From NCBI GenBank assembly GCA_020284085.1, contig JACEVL010000409.1, positions 375,001-439,000 of the forward strand: a stretch of DNA of 64,000 nucleotides, given 5' to 3'. Positions 58,204 to 64,000 of the stretch are shown here, one piece after another. Each line of letters opens with the position of its first letter. Within the stretch, counting starts at the first letter, position 1. The position numbers were made by a program, and so were the translations under genes. The stretch is from Aporrectodea caliginosa. Its lineage: Eukaryota > Annelida > Clitellata > Crassiclitellata > Lumbricidae. The notes under the pieces are model-generated. The model was given only the letters and a program-made list of their open reading frames with translations, ran no database searches and was not told the origin of the DNA.

Positions 58204-58883
58204 TTAACCCTTTCGCTGCGACAGCCTTTTAATCCCGTGTGCGACATGTATACCCGAAATCTGTAAGTAGCCTGTATCCGGAATTTTCACAAGCATTATA
58301 AATTTTTATGCCGAACCTCTTGCGTTTTGCAGGCAAGTATTGTTTGAAAAACATACGACCTTTCCAAAGAATAAGCGTTTGATCAAGAGCTATATGTTAT
58401 GATCACGTGTGTAAAATTTACAAAACTGTTCATTGAGATCTTCAATAAGTGATCGGCTCACATTTATATGTTGATATCTTTATCAACACAATAAATTTCT
58501 CTATAATAAATGTCTTTATAATTATGTTCATTCACTGATTTGTCCGAAAACTCAATAACTTCACTGACTGCACGAAAATACAAGTACTTTTATCCCATCT
58601 ACATGTGTAATAAATTACATCATGATTGACCTTGAACTTCGCCTGTTCTGACATCTAGGTCTTACATAATAGTGAAGAATTATATTTTTTACATTCTGCT
58701 GTGCGGAAACGATTAAGTCTATCTAGCGTGCGGATTGCCGCCTGCGTCAATACATTTATTGACGAAACTCACTCGTAAATCGTGTATGGCATAGGATATC
58801 CATGACGAGACATACTCGTCATCCGTGTATGGCAATGCATTTCCATGACAAGACTTGCTCGTCATCCGCAGCGAAGGGGTTAA
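58204..58883. mobile_element. piggyBac-type MITE (TTAA target)
   Basis: TTAA at 58204-58207 and 58880-58883 encloses inverted ends CCCTTTCGCTGCG and (reverse complement) CCCCTTCGCTGCG. TTAA duplication and CCCTTT-like termini fit piggyBac. No transposase. Right-hand part has a GACGAGxCTxxCTCGTCATCC subrepeat twice. Confidence 0.85.
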
Positions 58884-60092
58884 TTTAATTTTGGAATGCC
58901 TCATTTTACAATTCTGGATGTGGCTTCCAAAGGTGGTCTGATACTGAGGTTCACGTAATGCATTTGCACATTGAATGGCAGCTAATTAATTTGCCTTTTA
59001 AACAGCTGTATGTAACACTTACTATATTATAATCTAACTGCCTTCCTCTTTAAAGAGAACACATTAAATCCGACTTATCTGACCATTACTGAATACATGT
59101 ACATTGAATAGCATTGAATACCACTTTCAGCTGTCGATTTTTGCACAGATCACTGTGCAAAATACTATGTAGTGTTCTGTTACGACATGCTAGATAATGT
59201 TCGATAAAGCAGAAGACTAGAATCAAGAGAAAAAATTTATTCTGTGACTCGGTAAAAAACATCTTCACACTGCTTTAACAACAACATGTTCGTAAGACTA
59301 TTGTACCTGAAAACAGGTTGCTAAGGGGTCATCAACAAAAAACAATGCAAGGGTCATCCACAAAGCGCACATCACACAAAATACCTAAGCACGATAAACA
59401 TCAAGTCTTGTAGTTTAAACAGTTCAGTATAATTACCTACAGCAACATTTATGAGCATCCTTAATTTATTAGAAAAATTATAGAAATTGACTTCAACATG
59501 ATCTAGTTAATATAATTCGGTAGTTAGTCAAAACATATTGTTTCTCTTGATTAAGCTGAGCTTAAGAAACAATTTTGTTAAATAGTTACCATCGTAGAAC
59601 AAAAGAAAATTGCAAATTTTGTGGACCCTGGTTGTGTGAAATTGATTACCTAATTTGTTAGGACTCGCCACCATACGATCGCACTTTTTGCAACACCCAG
59701 ACACTCCCTGCAAGCACCTAAATCTCCATGAGACCTTGCCATTTTCATAAGCACAAAGACTTGCAGACCATGCACACACCTCTCTATAATGAAGCTTCAT
59801 GACCATGACGTCATCTGACACCCCTCATGACTAAGAACGTTGACCACAAGACCCAAGACTTCTCTTACAAGACCAAGAACCGTCTGCACAATCAAGACAC
59901 CATCAGCAACATCCACGACTTCTCTTGCAAGACCAATAAAATCTCCAAGAATGAGGCATTATCAACCCAAGACCAAGAAACCGTTAAATCCTCAGTTTCT
60001 GACTTAAACAACTGCAGAGGTCAAAGAGCAATGGTCAAAGAGCAAAAGTCAAACAGCAGAGGTCAGCATGAATTCAAATGATATGACAAAAG
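58884..60092. other. Intergenic region between convergent genes; NAA80 3' UTR
   Basis: AATAAA on the minus strand near 59236 and 59464 are candidate poly(A) signals for the NAA80-type gene. 59830-60070 has repeated CAAGACC and AGGTCAAAGAGC-like units on the plus strand and an open frame without recognisable protein features. Confidence 0.4.
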
Positions 60093-63000
60093 TCACGAGA
60101 TCAGCTCCTTCTTCATCCAGAAGACTGAGATTCTCTTGGTGACCTCCTTCCGATCGCAACTGGCTGCCCGACTGGCCAACGGGGTGGGTGGGGGCGGTGG
60201 GGGTGGCTGACTCGACCTCGGGCGTATCGTCAGTTCAGTGGGATCATTTTCATCTTGGTTGATGCTTTCAGTTTCGCTCTGGGCCTCTGAAACCTCATCG
60301 AAGTCTCTGCTGTATTCAACATCAACAGAGGGTGTTTCACCAACTTCTGAATCAAACGTGAGTTGACCCTCTGTAGATTTTGGGAAGTTGTTCTTGAACG
60401 TTGGAGATGATTCATAGCAGCCAACCAGCAGTGAAAGCTGAAACAAGATTACCATATAAAACAGTTTAGTTCTGAGGTGATGTCAGCACTTGTAATCCCA
60501 GCACATACATGTACTTCTAAAGTTTGGAAAATTCATGTGTAAGATCGATGGTTTTTGCTGTAAATAAAGGCAGTGTCCATCAAGCACCAGTTTTCAAATG
60601 CATCAGTTCATATTATCTATCTATCTGTCTGTCTCTGAAATAGTATGAATACATGCAGAGGAAGACTTCAATCCAAGGTTAGCAATTGTTCAGCTTGTCT
60701 GAATGTCTTGTGCAATGCTGTACTCCGAGTCAAGCCATGGAATAGATGGTTGCAGCAGAGCACGTTGGTTTTACCTTGTAGTTACCTGATGAGTTACCAA
60801 AGGAAATGGCGAGTTACCAAAGGAATGGCGAGTTACCAAAAGAAATGGCGAGTTAACAAAGGTAATGGTGAGTTACCAAAGGAAATGGCCGAGTCGTGGA
60901 GATGGCAATACTTAACAGATGGGCACGCCATTGATTAAGATGATAAACAAAGCATGTCAGAAAAAGGTAAACTGATCAATGTGATCATGGATTTCAGCAC
61001 AGGTTCACGCAGGTCAAACAGCCCTCCACATGTAAAGTCAGCCTTTGCAGGTAGATAGTAAAGACAACTGTCAAGCAGGGTCTGGTGGAAGTAAGTATAT
61101 CCTTTATTGCACTCATAATTATTGTTAACCATGTTCTGGTTTACATTCTACAGTGGCCTATAATCTCTAATGTTATACTTTAATTTCTATTTTTCCCAGG
61201 CTTCCCATTCCACTGACCTGCGATTTCAGACTATGGCATCAGTGCCGGCGCCAGGATTTCAGGTTTGGGGGCTAAAGCTCCAAAAACCTTCGTTTTTGTC
61301 CCCTCCTCCCTGTGATTTGCAGTGATTTCCCACTTTTTGTGGGGGCTGAGCCGCAGTTAGGGGGGAGCTAACCCCCTCGCACTGCCCCTGTATGGCATCT
61401 TTGATGATTAGTCTTTAATGAAGTGTAAGTGGCAAACAAAGAGGCATCCTTGTATTATATAGATTGTAAACTGTATCGCATAACTAATAAGGCAAAAATA
61501 TGCAAAAAGCACACTGGAAATACCTTTTCAGTTAGAAATGCTGAAGCAGCGCCAGAAGAAACAACTGGTGAACAATACTCATAGCCCAAGTGATTGTAGA
61601 AGTCTTGCTTGTCGTGAGTGCTGAGGTAGAGCGTTGTAATACCTAATCTAAAAAATTGAACATATCTCGTTCACAGAAAACGTAACCAGACAGTTATATG
61701 TAGCCCTTAATTTCATGTGAAAGTAAACAAAGTGCTGTTATAAGCCATTCTAGCCCATTAGAACCTACAGTTTTTATAGATGTGTAAATATCCAGATACA
61801 TATACAATACATACATACAAGTGACACACATACATACATGCATACACAAGATTATATCACAGCAAACTAAACTACAGTTGTATCAGATATGCCTCCTGTG
61901 CAAATCGATCCACAGAATCTTCTTGAGTCATTCACAATTTGCACAGATCTCATAATCAACCTTGAGTCAAAACTGCTTCAAGAACATATTCAAATCCTTC
62001 CAGTTTCCTTCTCTGCTTGCCTATCTACTGTACAGCTTGGAAGTTTCAGTCACGTTTAAGTTAAACGCCGCCACTGCTGTTTTCAGGTGGTGCAAGACTG
62101 GATAAGTGAGGAGGGTAACATCAAAGTTAACCATAATATGTTATTAAGCACTGGAAACTTCAACTCAGTCACACTCCAAGACATCTATTCCTACAGGACT
62201 ATCGCATAGAATGCTTCTAAGCAGTTATTCTATAAACAGTGCTATGTAATTACTATTATCACAATGCAAACTATACTCTTGGATTAGATTAATCGAACCT
62301 GTGTGCGTGCTGTTCCGTTTCATCCATCAGCTTTCGCCCCAAGCCTTGATTTCGCCTTCTCTTTCGAACTACAACTTCAATCAACAGACTGACAGTAAGC
62401 AAACCGTGAGCAGGCAGAAAGCATTCTAGTATTAAACAACCGAGGTTTCTTACATTCTGGGAAAACAAACAACACATTTATTGTATCTTTGTCGGAGGAT
62501 AAATACTAATACAATAAAGCACAATACAGTTACACCATAGTGACCAACAGCACAACACTTAGTTAGTAAGCAAATCTTAGACAAAATGTCTGAAGCCTGC
62601 TTTTGAACACTCGGGTGTCAGTCCTTAACAGCAACAGTTAGTGCAGACAAATGAATTAAAACAACAGAAACTGTTTACTGCAGTCTGAATCACTTGCAAA
62701 GTACTACCACATTAACTTAACACAAAAGTAGGAGCTTAGGTGCACCAGTGAAATTCATCAGTGACGTTTTTAAGAGCCCCTTCAAGACCAACTACTCAGG
62801 AGCGCCCCCTACCCAACCCCGGCTAAATAATCACAGCCGTGTTGAGCCAGTGTAAACACACCATAGCGCCACCTACCCAGAGGTTTTTTCTGCTGGCATG
62901 TTACAGCCTTTGTTGTCTGAGATTCAGCTCAGCATGCATGCTAACAAATGGTTGAAACAAAGTAACTAAACGATTATTCGAGTAATCTTGCCACTGTCAG

Positions 63001-63210
63001 CAGATTTAAAACTACAGTAATCATAATGGTGTGACTGCAACGTTTTCTAGATATTCACCTGATTCAACAAAAGCAGCTTCTGGCTGTCCATAGACTCGGC
63101 AGAGGCGACTGTGTCCAATCACGCTCACTTGCTTTACATTAGAGACCAGTCTCTCCAGAAGTGCTATGTTGTATGGAAATTTCTGGTTTGACTTCTCCAA
63201 CATGGCAAGT
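60093..63210 (-). CDS. NAA80: NAA80-type actin N-terminal acetyltransferase, last four exons
   Basis: Exons in transcript order: 63210-63059, 62374-62299, 61647-61524, 60437-60093 (stop TGA). Phases agree (1, 2, 0) only with acceptors at 62375 and 61648, giving 232 aa; the 5' end is outside the window. The GNAT fold is clear: VIGHSRLCRVYGQPEAAFVES (beta 2-4), then VVVRKRRRNQGLGRKLMDE with the acetyl-CoA loop RNQGLG, then LYLSTHDKQDFYNHLGYE. The C-terminal exon has an acidic linker, PPPPPPPTPL and the ending ISVFWMKKELIS. A proline-rich stretch plus an xFWM(E/K)K end is the layout of vertebrate NAA80, which acetylates the acidic N-terminus of actin with profilin bound through the prolines. Convergent with the RhoGAP gene. 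Confidence 0.88.
60786..60893. repeat. 22-bp minisatellite in NAA80 intron
   Basis: Five imperfect units of GAGTTACCAAAGGAAATGGC type. Intron between the last two exons. Confidence 0.8.
61240..61390. mobile_element. hAT-type MITE (151 bp)
   Basis: Ends CAGTGCCGGCGCC and (reverse complement) CAGGGGCAGTGCG, with GGGGGCTAAAGC versus GGGGGTTAGCTC inside. Perfect 8-bp duplication TATGGCAT at 61232-61239 and 61391-61398. In NAA80 intron. Confidence 0.85.
62375..63058. other. NAA80 intron
   Basis: 62760-62890 contains AAGAGCCCCTTCAAGACCAA and CAGGAGCGCCCCCT, similar to the SINE family 1 tail in reverse orientation, and a nearby TAGCGCCACCTACCCAGAGG. No exon recognised. Confidence 0.4.
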
Positions 63211-64000
63211 CTGTAACAAAGAAACTGGCAATTTAAGTTAAGAATGGCGACTATGGGAAGTAAAATACGCAAGATCAATTAAGAATTCACAGAACTTGGA
63301 TCACATTTTAGTGAAGGCACACAGGAAATGGAAGGGCAGTTTGAAACAATGAAAGCCATAACCTGGATTGATGTGACGATTAGCTACAGTGTTTTCTTGA
63401 ATGTTAGGCCCCTAAGTAGCAATTAAGCACTTAGCATCTGCAGAAAGTGGTTTTGAATGTGCATGTAGCTGTGCCAGGTTTAATTAAAGGACTACTTCAC
63501 ATGACTGACCTGTGTATGACGCATGGCTGGTTGGGGTGATGCTACTGCAAATTAGCTCACCAGTGCATGTGGTGTTGACAGAATGAGTGGGAATCTGTTT
63601 ACTTCTCGAAGTTCTCTGCTCTTTTGAGGTTAACTACTTATCTTTCTTGACAGACTGAGAACAAAGTGATGGTTGTGCAATAATTTGATGCATATAGTGC
63701 ACATAGTTGCAAGCGAACAGCAAATTTGCTGTTCCTTTTTCTAGAGATAATCGTTTAATTTCGTTAAATAACACTGGAAAACTGGGCAAGACATAGCCTT
63801 AAGCCAATTCTAGTATGATAGAAAAATCCTTAAAATGCATACAACGAAATCTCATTGCTTAATTAAGCCCATGGTGGGATATCAGGCGACTGCAAAACTT
63901 TCTTGTAACAGAGAATGTGAACGTGTCTACGGCCATGGTAAAGCGTAAGATTGCCCTACAGAAATCAATCAAACTACACATCGTACTATTGATAAAATCG
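63211..64000. other. NAA80 upstream intron, window edge
   Basis: No further NAA80 exon was recognised on the minus strand; the first exon(s), encoding the N-terminal part of the GNAT domain, should lie beyond 64000. Confidence 0.35.

Noticed and set aside
60004..60066. Nuclear-receptor element array (AGGTCA half-sites)
   Set aside because: Half-sites occur in a degenerate repeat with irregular spacing; no supporting context.
59827..60081. 84-aa plus-strand protein near the NAA80 stop
   Set aside because: Degenerate CAAGACC repeat antisense to the NAA80 3' UTR, no recognisable domain.
60935..61132. Additional NAA80 exon on the minus strand
   Set aside because: The frame does not match the family and exons 61647-61524 and 60437-60093 already join in phase 0.
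62289..62477. NAA80 exon extended upstream to include CLILECFLPAHG
   Set aside because: Only the acceptor at 62375 keeps phase with the previous exon and yields the continuous GNAT strand AFVES-VVVRKRR.

Overview
The window is eukaryotic, most likely from a marine invertebrate animal. Coding sequence is split by introns with GT-AG junctions whose phases match, introns are rich in simple repeats, and tRNA-derived SINEs, LINE fragments and many short DNA transposons fill the gaps. The gene set (otopetrin, 7-cadherin protocadherin, ARHGAP11A-type RhoGAP, NAA80-type acetyltransferase, ankyrin/SOCS-box proteins) is metazoan. A strong excess of the palindrome TAGGCCTA suggests an echinoderm-like genome to me, but I cannot prove the taxon.

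Layout. 1-2.7 kb: 3' half of an otopetrin proton channel gene (+). 6.4-13.9 kb: a complete delta-type protocadherin gene (-), six exons, about 1096 aa. 14-18.8 kb: LINE fragments, simple repeats and a hAT MITE. 18.9-46.8 kb: a cluster of four near-identical, intronless ankyrin-repeat/SOCS-box-like genes. Copy A is a pseudogene, B and C are intact, and D carries a 2-nt frameshift. 47.1-56.4 kb: a nine-exon ARHGAP11A-type RhoGAP gene (+), with a CCAAT/CHR/YY1-like promoter. 60.1-63.2 kb: the last four exons of an NAA80-type N-terminal acetyltransferase gene (-), tail to tail with the RhoGAP gene.

The most unusual part is 24-51 kb. It reads as a tandem segmental duplication of the block [LINE remnant - ankyrin/SOCS gene - flank - RhoGAP gene]. 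The left copy lost most of its RhoGAP gene and keeps only a 250-bp exon fragment at 39.5 kb. Comparing the two copies gives empty sites for several insertions. The largest is a 9.1-kb hAT-like element (29028-38137) with a perfect 8-bp target duplication. It contains further nested hAT-like elements and a 4.8-kb array of a 12/13-bp satellite, followed by a 0.55-kb arm in reverse-complement orientation. The same comparison shows repeated gain of a 6-bp GGCCTA at TA dinucleotides, once creating a stop codon in ankyrin copy A.

The genes share no evident pathway. The ankyrin/SOCS proteins are probable cullin-RING substrate receptors, the protocadherin is an adhesion molecule, otopetrin is a proton channel, the RhoGAP is a cell-cycle-linked Rho regulator, and NAA80 acetylates actin N-termini in vertebrates.
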